Shown in pieces: positions 13,901 through 22,765 of a stretch of 64,000 nt of DNA. The notes beneath the pieces were generated by a model. It ran no database searches. It worked only from the letters and a program-made list of their open reading frames with translations, and was not told the DNA's origin. The stretch comes from Symsagittifera roscoffensis. Its lineage: Eukaryota; Xenacoelomorpha; Acoela; Convolutidae. The stretch is from NCBI RefSeq assembly GCF_963678635.1, contig NW_026971107.1, positions 25,833-89,832 on the forward strand, given 5' to 3'. The position numbers and the translations under genes are program-made. Position 1 is the first letter of the stretch; every line of letters begins with the position of its first letter.

Positions 13901-14019
13901 TTTAGGAGGAAATTCTTGCAAAGATCATGTTGTCCTCTATTATCGGGTGCATCTACTAGGAAGGGGTAGATATCGTCATCGTCTGGACTATCTTCACTTG
14001 GAGTGTGTGTTTGGCTCAT
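4951..14019 (-). pseudogene. Gag-Pol polyprotein of element E copy A, multiply broken
   Basis: This is homologous throughout to the intact 2742-aa Gag-Pol of copy B. ATG is at 14019. The gag part has the capsid-like region and a CCHC zinc knuckle (near 11,500-11,540). Breaks relative to copy B are: CGA to TGA at about 11,137 in the Arg/Ser/Asn-rich C-terminus of gag; a 1-base insertion near 8,910 in reverse transcriptase; TCA to TAA near 8,232 after RNase H; insertion of an 883-bp solo LTR at 6,392-7,274 in the integrase zinc-binding region; and a 5-base deletion near 5,893 after the integrase core. The integrase GPY-type module remains readable at 4,951-5,793. The copy cannot make functional Pol. 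Confidence 0.9.
6392..7274 (+). mobile_element. Solo LTR of a G-related family inserted in element E copy A
   Basis: The 883-bp block is absent from copy B at the homologous site. It starts TGTGCC and ends GTTACA, and is flanked by GAA on both sides (6389-6391 and 7275-7277), a 3-bp target duplication. Read on the other strand it starts TGTAACATTCGCC and ends TGGCACA, close to the ends of the 887-bp LTRs of element G. Inside, it shares diverged blocks with them, including the hairpin around an ATCCAT...ATGGAT core. It is a diverged relative of the G LTR in opposite orientation. Two short ORFs inside it on opposite strands are not convincing genes. Confidence 0.85.
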
Positions 14020-14461
14020 TTTTTCGTTTAATGACTGTTAATAGGTAATTATCGATGTGTCTAATTGGTTGATTCCAATTATACAAGTGTACTGGTTTGT
14101 GTTTATATTGCTTTTTTATTCTTCTTTTTCCTCTTTTTGATGAATTTGAAGTTGTTTCTGAGTCGGAAAAATATAATTGATCGTGAATAGGGCAATTTTT
14201 ATCAATGGATTCTTTTAATTTATAAAGTTCGTCTAAATTGCTGACTTCTGATTCTGAGAATGCGTTTCTATTTTTGGAAAATTTTTTTCGTGTTATTTGT
14301 CTTTGTTTAGTTATTATTTTCCTTTTTAGTGTTTGTCGTTTTGTTCTGATATATCCAACTGTTTGTGTGTGAGGTGTGATTACAAGGTCGTATTTTTTGT
14401 TATCTATTTCACAGTTGTGTAAAACGATTGTTTGTTTGTTTCCTAGATTTTTAAATGACAT
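13994..14461 (-). CDS. ORF1: small basic protein upstream of gag, element E copy A (155 aa)
   Basis: The 155-residue ORF has ATG at 14461 and precedes gag. It is very rich in Lys and Arg in the middle, with a Ser-rich acidic patch (about residues 70-110) followed by a second basic cluster and a C-terminal hydrophobic turn. It overlaps the gag ATG by 26 bases in the +1 frame, in an A-rich tract. Identical-length copies exist at 16,681-17,148 and 62,377-62,844. Intactness in all three copies implies selection while the element was active. No known domain is recognised; nucleic-acid binding is a guess from the charge. Confidence 0.75.
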   Translation of the reverse strand: MSFKNLGNKQTIVLHNCEIDNKKYDLVITPHTQTVGYIRTKRQTLKRKIITKQRQITRKKFSKNRNAFSESEVSNLDELYKLKESIDKNCPIHDQLYFSDSETTSNSSKRGKRRIKKQYKHKPVHLYNWNQPIRHIDNYLLTVIKRKNEPNTHSK

Positions 14462-15390
14462 AAGGTTTAGGATGACGGATGCAAAAAGTTGTTAGATGAT
14501 TTCTATTTTCTTAAATTGTTAGTCCTTACGATTTTTTGGTTAGCTTAACCTGGGTCTATTTGTTCAGGGTTGGAGAGAAAAGTATATCGATTCCGAAGAA
14601 TGATTTATTACTTTCTCGTGGCTAGTATAAGCTAAGGTGTTAACTTACTTAATCTTACTTAGGGGTAGTGATTGTGTTCAAGGGTTGGAGAATAGTAAAT
14701 CGATCCACAAGGTTCAGGTATAATTAGAACGCGAGTAGTTCGTTAGATACTATTTTAAACTTACTAAGTCTAAGATTTATCCTGGGTCTGGTAAGAGGAG
14801 GGTTCAAGTGAAGGATGAATAACCGAAGTTCTTCACTGTTTATCTTAATTTGAACGATTAGTGTTGTTCAAAAATTTCTATTAGTCTTGGGTTTTTTGAA
14901 AGGGTTGGATAACGAATCGACGTTTGAGGTCGTTAGACACTAGCTAAGTGGGTGGGGGAGAACAAAATTGTTCTTTTTGATCCAAGGATAGGCCTTGATG
15001 ATCAAGTTTTTTAAATTTAATTAAATAGAAAATTAATTAAGATCCAAGGATAAACCTTGATGATCTGATTTTAAAATTAAGTGAATTTAAGTTTAAAATG
15101 GTTTAAATTTATTTAAGAAAAGATTTAGTGTTTTAATGATATTAGTGAGCTTATGATTGCTGTTATGTTTTAGGTGATGAAGCTGGGACAACTGATGATT
15201 TTATGATTGCTAACAGTTTATTGTCATGCTACTAATTTTTGTTTTGATTTTCAATAAATATTTTCCAAACATGTTTTATAGAATACTGCAGAATTTTAGG
15301 AAAACGATCTGAGATCTTTTTATCAATCGTTATTGTATATTACTATTTTTGTTTAGCGCCTGAAATGATTATGAAGATTGACTTCAAGAT
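14462..15390 (-). other. Untranslated leader of element E copy A with imperfect repeats
   Basis: This is about 0.9 kb without convincing ORFs between the 77-aa leader ORF and ORF1. It holds three imperfect repeats built around GGGTTGGA followed by a CGAT-type block (near 14,567, 14,681 and 14,900). It also holds two near-identical hairpin-like units, GATCCAAGGATA...CCTTGATGATC, at 14,979-15,003 and 15,041-15,065. The same repeats occur in the leaders of copies B and C. Packaging or dimerisation signals are possible but unproven. Confidence 0.6.
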
Positions 15391-15624
15391 TTAAGTTTGC
15401 AAATGAAAATCTAAATTCATTGCTAATAAAATTCTAAATATAAAAGTTTGTGTTGGCTTTTGCCGTACTATCATATAACTATTTGGTAAGTTTCTACTTT
15501 GTCGTATGTCGTCTCTGGTTCGAGGTCTTCTTCCAATTCCGGGTAGTTCTATTATCGTTCGGAATATTGGCTCTGATCTATTGAGTCGTAGAGACATTTC
15601 GATTAAATTATCGTCGTGTAACAT
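15391..15624 (-). CDS. Leader ORF of element E copy A (77 aa)
   Basis: This short ORF lies just downstream of where the primer-binding site should be, rich in Arg, Leu and Ile. The same protein is encoded at 40,753-40,986 (identical) and, with three substitutions in 68 visible residues, at 63,776-64,000. The frame is also open upstream of the ATG, through the primer-binding site and into the LTR in the copy at 41 kb. It could be an upstream ORF or a leader exon spliced to downstream genes. No domain is recognised. Confidence 0.5.
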   Translation of the reverse strand: MLHDDNLIEMSLRLNRSEPIFRTIIELPGIGRRPRTRDDIRQSRNLPNSYMIVRQKPTQTFIFRILLAMNLDFHLQT

Positions 15625-15668
15625 TTTAAAAATGTTTTGTCTAAATTCTAATCTATTTTTGGTTAATT

Positions 15669-16706
15669 CTAAGCTATTAAGGTGCTAGTGAAGTATTTGT
15701 ATTTCTTGGTGTTGTTAAATTTGGACGTATTGGTTGAAATACTTTGTTGTGTAGTTGTTGTTTGGACAATTTCTTCATTTATGAAGTGTGATGGTGTTTG
15801 AATATCTTGTTGAGTGAGGTTCCTAGTTCCATTAAGGTTTTCATTGTGTATGACGGTCGATTTTAAACTGTTATTTCGCGTATCGGGTAAAAATGTATTG
15901 TAGTTTAATGGTGTTGCATCAATGGATAATGGTATTACCCTTACATAATCTCTTACATAAGATATTGTACTTATTGCCTGACTTGAGATTGATTGTGGGA
16001 TATTTATGAATGCATAATGACACCATTCGGGGTCCCAAACGTAGTCTGATTGTTCTGTGATGGCGGTATCATCGTTTGAATTTTGGGGTCTGAAATTTTT
16101 TCTTGCTTGTGAAATTAAATCTATATTATGTGTGAAATAATCTATTATAAACCATGCCAAAATTTTTTGTAAGTCATGTTTTGTATGTTGTGAAACATCA
16201 TCTTTAGTGAAATTTTCTTTAATTATATGTAGAAAAGTTGAAAATAGTGTGATTTCATGTCGTACCTTTATATGTTTGGATGTCTCATTCGGTGAGATAT
16301 GCGGGATTGGGTTTTCATTAGTAAATATGGAGTTTGCTCTTTGTGAGTTATGATATTGTATGCTTTTTATATATTCTGAGAATACTTTTGAAAATTCTAA
16401 ATCAAGATCGTCTGTTTGAATTACATATTTGCGGTGATTCGGGTTTGGTGAGCTGAATTCTATGGTGTAGATTCCGTATTGTTGTGTTAAGTTACATATA
16501 TCTTTCAGATAGTGATCAATGATCTGTCTTTTTATTTTTACATCTGGGAACTCTGTTTTACATGGGCTAATTCCGGGTTCAAACAAATTTAGGAGGAAAT
16601 TCTTGCAAAGATCATGTTGTCCTCTATTATCGGGTGCATCTACTAGGAAGGGGTAGATATCGTCATCGTCTGGACTATCTTCACTTGGAGTGTGTGTTTG
16701 GCTCAT
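15669..16706 (-). pseudogene. Truncated gag of element E copy C
   Basis: ATG at 16706 begins the same gag N-terminus as copy A. The frame is intact for about 341 codons up to the junction at 15,683, then runs a few codons into copy A leader sequence and stops at 15,669. The capsid-like region, zinc knuckle and all of pol are missing. It would be transcribed into the copy A leader and ORFs if the LTR at 41 kb is active. Confidence 0.85.
15682..15683. other. Junction between copy A leader and copy C gag
   Basis: Left of this point the sequence matches the end of the E leader (compare 41,041-41,043). Right of it the sequence matches the inside of gag (compare 12,995 onwards). The shared bases GT are the only overlap. 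The primer-binding site, the 5' LTR of copy A and everything in copy C downstream of about codon 341 of gag are missing here. Confidence 0.85.
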
Positions 16707-17148
16707 TTTTTCGTTTAATGACTGTTAATAGGTAATTATCGATGTGTCTAATTGGTTGATTCCAATTATACAAGTGTACTGGTTTGTGTTTATATTGCTT
16801 TTTTTTTCTTCTTTTTCCTCTTTTTGATGAATTTGAAGTTGTTTCTGAGTCGGAAAAAAATAATTGATCGTGAATAGGGCAATTTTTATCAATGGATTCT
16901 TTTAATTTATAAAGTTCGTCTAAATTGCTGACTTCTGATTCTGAGAATGCGTTTCTATTTTTGGAAAATCTTTTTCGTGTTATTTGTCTTTGTTTAGTTA
17001 TTATTTTCCTTTTTAGTGTTTGTCGTTTTGTTCTGATATATCCAACTGTTTGTGTGTGAAGTGTGATTACAAGGTCGTATTTTTTGTTATCTATTTCACA
17101 GTTGTGTAAAACGATTGTTTGTTTGTTTCCTAGATTTTTAAATGACAT
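16681..17148 (-). CDS. ORF1: small basic protein upstream of gag, element E copy C (155 aa)
   Basis: This ORF has the same length as the copy A and copy B ORF1 proteins and differs from copy A at only four residues. It overlaps the truncated gag ATG by 26 bases. It is Lys/Arg-rich with a Ser-rich acidic patch, and its function is unknown. It remains intact although the gag next to it is truncated, which fits a recent origin of this copy. Confidence 0.7.
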   Translation of the reverse strand: MSFKNLGNKQTIVLHNCEIDNKKYDLVITLHTQTVGYIRTKRQTLKRKIITKQRQITRKRFSKNRNAFSESEVSNLDELYKLKESIDKNCPIHDQLFFSDSETTSNSSKRGKRRKKKQYKHKPVHLYNWNQPIRHIDNYLLTVIKRKNEPNTHSK

Positions 17149-17728
17149 AAGGTTTAGGATGACGGATGCAAAAAGTTGTTAGATGATTTCTATTTTCTTA
17201 AATTGTTAGTCCTTACGATTTTTTGGTTAGCTTAACCTGGGTCTATTTGTTCAGGGTTGGAGAGAAAAGTATATCGATTCCGATGAATGATTTATTACTT
17301 TCTCGTGGCTAGTATAAGCTAAGGTGTTAACTTACTTAATCTTACTTAGGGGTAGTGATTGTGTTCAAGGGTTGGAGAATAGTAAATCGATCCACAAGGT
17401 TCAGGTATAATTAGAACGCGAGTAGTTCGTTAGATACTATTTTAAACTTACTAAGTCCAAGATTTATCCTGGGTCTGGTAAGAGGAGGGTTCAAGTGAAG
17501 GATGAATAACCGAAGTTCTTCACTGTTTATCCTAATTTGAACGATTAGTGTTGTTCAAAAATTTCTATTAGTCTTGGGTTTTTTGAAAGGGTTGGATAGT
17601 GAATCGACGTTTGAGGTCGTTAGACACTAGCTAAGTGGGTGGGGGAGAACAAAATTGTTCTTTTTGATCCAAGGATAGGCCTTGATGATCAAGTTTTTTA
17701 AATTTAATTAAATAGAAAATTAATTAAG
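17149..17728 (-). other. Leader of element E copy C, part interrupted by element G
   Basis: This is untranslated leader with the GGGTTGGA-type repeats and one hairpin unit at 17,666-17,690. No gene is seen. It ends at the element G insertion point. Bases 17,726-17,728 (AAG) are the left copy of the target duplication. Confidence 0.75.
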
Positions 17729-18615
17729 TGTAACAGTCGCCTACTTTAGTCACATATGAGGCTTAAGAAAAATAGGCCCTATAACCATTGGCTCAAGAGT
17801 CAGGGACACTATCTCTTGTGTTTTTCCGCCTCAAGAACTGTCGGAGCCAATTCGGTTCGCTTGCGACATGAGACTGGAACCCATTACAGCTTAAAGGCCA
17901 CTACCAAAATACCCCCCCACTCTAGAAATAAAAACGTCCCCATACTTAGGTCTCGGGATACCCAAAATACATGAACGCCGTTAAAAACCGGGTCGGAACA
18001 ATCCGCTTAGTTACTTTTTATTGGACAGTGGAACTTTGATCCATTTCAGATGGATCAACCTAAAACTCGCCTTATCTCAACATAACTATCATAAAATACA
18101 CTCGAGAAATTTAAATTGGAACTTACATATCGACGCACTTGAGTATGAGGAGTAAGTTATAACTGAGCAGCTTGAGAATTAAGTAATATAACTAAATAAG
18201 TTTTAAGGCCAATTAGTTTCAATAACAGAAGTAAGTTTTGTCTCTAGAATCAAAGTCTCTGAATGAACCCTTTGGACACTCGAGTTGTCCACTCTTCCAT
18301 TCAGAGTCCACTCCTTTCCATTCGAATAATTGTTCTGTCTCAAGTCCGTATTCGATTCTCCTGTTTTCAGGACAAGACAGCTCTACTCTCTTGATATTTC
18401 GTATCGAGAAATTGCGAATAGCAATTTCCTGTCTTTTTCTTGAGTAGTTTCCCGCAATTGTTAATTCGGGTGTTCTGATTTCTGACTTTTTCATTTTCAG
18501 TTGGTTCGAGAAAATTGAGCATGACATGCTCAATTCGAATTTTGCAAAATTAAAATTTCACTCCAAAATTGCGTATTTCTCAAGGTCAAACCCCTAGACA
18601 TGACCGACTGGCACA
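17729..18615 (-). repeat. 3' LTR of element G
   Basis: The 887-bp LTR is identical to the copy at 39,514-40,400 except for two bases: T/G in the block after CCTCAAGAAC and G/T in the block after AATTCGG. It contains a GATCCAT...ATGGATC hairpin near 18,038-18,056 and a perfect 10-bp-arm palindrome at 18,514-18,534. Short ORFs inside it (for example 17,756-17,974 and 18,219-18,533) are duplicated only because the LTR is. Confidence 0.95.
18514..18534. promoter_or_regulatory. Perfect palindrome in the G LTR
   Basis: ATTGAGCATG and its exact reverse complement flank a single central A. The same 21 bases occur in the other LTR at 40,299-40,319. It lies near the 5' end of the LTR in the sense direction, where U3 regulatory sites sit, so a dimeric DNA-binding protein site is plausible but unproven. 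Confidence 0.45.
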
Positions 18616-18629
18616 TACTCCCCGGACTC
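18616..18629 (-). other. Candidate polypurine tract of element G
   Basis: Sense GAGTCCGGGGAGTA lies directly upstream of the 3' LTR, in the position where plus-strand DNA synthesis is primed. It is not a pure purine run, so the call rests mostly on position. Confidence 0.4.
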
Positions 18630-19054
18630 GAGATCGATGTCCTCATCGTGTGTTGTCATCTGCCAATAAGTCCCAGAGAACCGAGTGTTGCTCAAGATAC
18701 AGTGCCAGTGGTCATTTACAGAAGTTTGCATCGGACTTAAGTTTATCTACCTTCCAAAATTCACAACCATATAAAATTTTCACACTATCGCTAAACAGCA
18801 ATCAAAATCTGCACACACCTGCACCCATGGATCCCCGCTTTTTAAGCTGGTAATTTTAAAATTTCTTTTGTCCTATTTCAGTCAGAGAATTGTCATGCAT
18901 CAATTTGATTTATATACTAGATCTATCATATTAATAACAATATCTTATTCGTCTAAAATTTCTTTTTCGTGAACCCAGATTTCATCCAAGTTCACGCTCA
19001 AGCCCCCTCCCTCTCAAGACTCAAGACTCTAGAATTTCCTTTCGAGCCACTGGC
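18630..19054 (-). other. 3' untranslated region of element G
   Basis: This is about 425 bases between the end of ORF3 and the polypurine tract. It has several CTCAAG hexamers and no ORF worth calling. The AT-rich portion near 18,850-18,970 could hold polyadenylation signals for ORF3 messages. Confidence 0.5.
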
Positions 19055-22000
19055 TCACCTCATGTTCTTCGCCTTCGAGGTACCTGATACCGGTGTTCTT
19101 GGCACTGTAATCTGTTCCAATAGTGCTTCTTCGTCATCGGAGCTAATCACAATTTCCTCCCAGGCCTTCAGCTGTTCATAGGCTCGCATCCACTCTCTCT
19201 GCTCTTGCAACCTTTTCAATTGACTTGGTAGGCCTTTCACCTTCGACTCCCGGTTCAAGCAGAAGGAGTTATGAAGACTCAAGCTCACATTCCTCGCCAG
19301 GTCCTCCTCCAGTATCGTTTCCCTCGCTCTAGAATTGTCTCTGGATATTCTGCCTACTCTTTTCCACCCCGCCGTGATTGCGTTTCGATGGGTTAGCAGA
19401 GGTCTCTTAAAGGCATCTGGCCCTATTTCAGCTTGGAATTGTCGATATTCCTTCTGATGTTTCCTCATGTGGTCCTTTGTCACTGCATACAACCAGGATG
19501 TTAACGTCGCACGAAACCAAGGAAAGAATCTCAGGCGGCTCCATATGTGTCTGACTTGCACTGGTATGGCGAATACCTTGCATGCAGTCTCGAACAACTC
19601 CAGTCTCCTGCTGTAATCTATCGCATAAATCGATTCAGCTGTTGGCGCTCTCGATTCTCTGTACTTCGCTATATTCTCCTCAATCCATCTCAGAGCCAGC
19701 ATCGTGCTTACCACTAAGATGGTCACCTTTTGTCGATACTCCGGTAGTCCTAGCGACTTAATTTCTTCTACGTCCCAGATCAGACAGAGATTGGCGCGGT
19801 CCGGGTACCACACTGTCTGCGCCAGACAGTGGCATGGACAATCCCCATGCGTGAGGTCGATGCTCCTAAGGTTGCGTTCTCCCGAAGCTTCCAGGAGAGG
19901 CTCAAGTTCCATCATTTTCTCATGCACCACGTCGACTTCTTCCGAGCTTGAAGCACCTACTGCGGGTTTCCCCACCACGTTCTGCTTCCCATGATCACTT
20001 GTATTTTCGCTCTCCAAGCCTAGAAGTTCTTCACCCCAGATTTCACTCAAGTCATCTCTTTGCTCCTTTGGTACTGCTCCTCGGATCTTCCTCAATAGCT
20101 TGTGTGAGTGGTGTGACATCCGAGCTAGTCTCACGCACTTGGGCACTGAGAAGGCTTTGTCTATCATCACCCTCTGGCTGGACACCTCCACCATCGCCAT
20201 GTGTAGTGGATAGTGGCTCCCACATAGGTTAGCCAACACTGATCCCACTAAGGATTTTGCATTTAGAGGCAATCCATAGGCTTCGCTCATGGGAAATCCC
20301 ATCTCTGCCTCGAGTCCGATCTTCCAACTCTTGATGTGCTTCTGGTTCACTTGTAGCACTCCGGGCCATGATTCCACGCTTAACGCGGTCACCAGGTGAT
20401 GTTCTGACTCTAGCCTCTCCAGTGACTGGAGACTGCACATTCTTGAGAAGAATCCCAAGGCTGTCGCTAGGTTCACGGTGGTCCTCGCGTAACATTCAGC
20501 CACTATCTGTACCTCACTCTTCTCCCTTTCAGTGATATCTTCAAACCAGGTAGTGAGGTCCTCTTTCTGGAAAGATTGTATCCTGACGCATAATCGTCCA
20601 TCACAAATATGTTCGCCGTTACTGCATGTCGAATCAAGACAACTGCCCGGCTCCATCCTCCTCACCGGCTCTGTTCCACTTGTCACCTCACTTGATTCTT
20701 TCACCTGAGGCAAGATCAGTTTGTGTACTATGCTCAAGATCGCCAAGTCCTCATCCTCTGTCGGTGCCAATCTCACTCGCTCAGTGAGCTCCTCAATCAT
20801 ACTTGCATGGGGATGTGGACACCAGGAAGGTCTGAGTAATTTCCATACCACTCCCAGGTTCGTGATCAACACGCCACTCCCATCACCCATTTTTAGCTCC
20901 ACTCTTTTACTTGAGCGTGGCACACTTATCACTCCCGGCATCCCCTCAAGAACCAGACCCAGGCTAGGTCTCTCTCTCTCCACAACGTCTATCTCCACTA
21001 TCTTCTCTGTCCAGAACTTCAACAGCTCCGCCACTTCATAATTTCTGTTGGCTCCTCCACCTTCCAGGTCCAAGAAGGGGTTGTACGCCATTCCCATTAC
21101 TCCAGAAAACATATTGATACTCTCCCTTTCTGTTGAGTTTCAAGTACTCCCCTGACGAAGCCAGGTTGCGGTGAACGTCGTGCTCCTCTTCGAACTTCTT
21201 GTTGTAGAACCTCCGTATCTCATCCAACTTCCTATGGTTCTCCAGAGATTGCCTAGAACCATCCTCCCTCTCTATCCCAGTGCTCTGATACACATTCAAG
21301 ATGACTGTGGAGACTCTCCTTTCCAACGTCTTGCTTGCGACTGCTTTCTGATGACATGCTAGGATGGTACTGTCAGTCATCATCGACATCGTCCACCTCA
21401 AGAAACAGGTTGCATCCTTCCTCCTTGCCAGACTCAAGCCTGAGTTGTCCTTGGCAACGTGCTGCATCAACATTCGGTATATCTCTAGATTTTTTCCTCC
21501 CAGCTTCAACTTGTCGTATGAAGTCAGCGTTTCCAGCTCTATCCCCAACAGGCTCCACGCGAACATCAGTTGTCCTGCAGTCCTGATAAAGGGATTCGCC
21601 ATCAGTTGGTGGTGCCGATGAGGATGTCCTCATCGCCTCTTCAAAATGATCCTTCAATAAGTTCTGCCAGGATCTCTTCAGCTGGTTTGTCAACTCTATC
21701 TTGTTGACCTCAGCCTTCTGCTGGGTGGCCCAGCTGTATCGTTTGCGAGCCACTCCACTGTTCAACTTCTTCAAACAGCCTTCCATCTCCTTCAATGTCT
21801 CGAGAGCTATCCACCATGGTCGGGAGGTGTTTCTGGTTTTACTTTTCTCAAGTGGATCACTGGTCACTTGCTTCCCGACAGCTTGATGTTCACTTGAGAC
21901 CCACTCTTTGCCAACATCTACTTCCCAGGTCTGCCCGCTCGTCGAACCTCGCTTCATTTTTATTCTTTGAGGTTTGAAATCCTCCTCCGTCACGGAACTA

Positions 22001-22765
22001 GTGGGATTCTCCATTTCTTTTTCTATGTCGAGCAGTTTCCTCGGTTCGTAGCTACTCTTGTAGGCTGCCGTTTTTCCATCGCGCCAGAACCATGGGAGCC
22101 GTCTCTCTCAAGTCTTTTTCCGAGACCGCGTCAGCTGAAGGACTGCCCATTCCCTCCACGTCTCTCTTCCTCTTGCGAGACCTCACGTCTTTGCTTGGGG
22201 GCGTCATTGGTATCATCACTGATTCAACTTCCTTTTCTCCAGCCAACTCTTGCCTCCCCCCTGCTCGAGCCTTAAGGATATTAGTACTTTTAATCATATT
22301 ACTAGTTCCTACCTTATCCCCCCTTGTACACTTAATTATTTTATTGTCAGTTTTCTGTTTCGGAGTAGAGCTGTCTTTACATTTGTCTTCTCTGGTCTTT
22401 CTTGACTTCTCAACTCGACCATTTTGTTCAGTAGTTCCACTCTAGCTTTCTCTTCTAAACCCGTCCCCACCAGGACAGGCTCACCAAACTTCACCACCGT
22501 GTCCCACAGTTCTTCTTTGAAATTATCCAACGTGGTGTCTTCATCCACTTCTCGATTGAATTCGCTCAAGAACTTTTGCCAAGCATCTCCATCCAGAGTG
22601 CCCAGGAAGGCGTCTCTGTTTCCCTCGAAGGTATTCTTCCCTCCTCTCCGTACTCAAGAAGATCATTCCCATGTTGGGATTCTCGCTTGTCAACGACATT
22701 TCCGGGTACTTGCGAGGGACGAGGTCAAAGGTGGCGTCGGGGAGTATCTGCCCAGTTTTCTTCAC
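19055..22765 (-). pseudogene. ORF3 region of element G, unknown protein, broken by several frame changes
   Basis: The coding signal continues directly after ORF2 but changes frame repeatedly. Open segments end or begin near 22,740 (overlap with the ORF2 end at a C4 run), 22,630, 22,336 (TAA), 22,052, 21,600 and 21,110. The last segment, 19,055-21,112, is open for 685 codons. No domain is recognised in any part. The 685-aa segment has a Cys/His cluster in its middle (a CPCHC-type run), Trp-rich stretches and an acidic Ser-Asp patch near the C-terminus. If it was once one frame it would be well over 1,000 residues. Because the LTRs are almost identical, the breaks probably predate this insertion. 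Confidence 0.6.

Larger units (their letters stand above)
1..15683 (-). mobile_element. LTR retroelement family E, copy A (3' end outside the window)
   Basis: This is a degenerate copy of the 18.9-kb ERV-like element seen more completely at 45,645-64,000, and the two align collinearly. Gene order in the sense direction is leader with a 77-aa ORF, 155-aa ORF, Gag-Pol, small membrane ORF, Pro-rich frame, envelope-like gene, 3' ORF. The 3' LTR would lie before base 1. The 5' LTR and primer-binding site are missing: leader homology stops at 15,683, where it is fused to gag sequence of copy C. Gag-Pol and the envelope-like gene are both broken, and a solo LTR of another family sits in the integrase region. 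Confidence 0.9.
15684..17728 (-). mobile_element. LTR retroelement family E, copy C, left part (truncated gag to leader)
   Basis: This second 5' region is nearly identical to that of copy A (about 4 differences in 468 bases of ORF1 and about 6 in 1 kb of gag). It contains truncated gag, ORF1 and the first part of the leader. At 17,728 it is interrupted by element G and resumes at 40,401. The first hairpin repeat of its leader is at 17,666-17,690; the second is split off and lies right after G. Confidence 0.9.

Noticed and set aside
17756..18533. ORFs of 72 and 104 aa that recur, nearly unchanged, at 39,541-40,318
   Set aside because: They lie inside the two LTRs of element G, so the duplication reflects LTR identity, not protein conservation.
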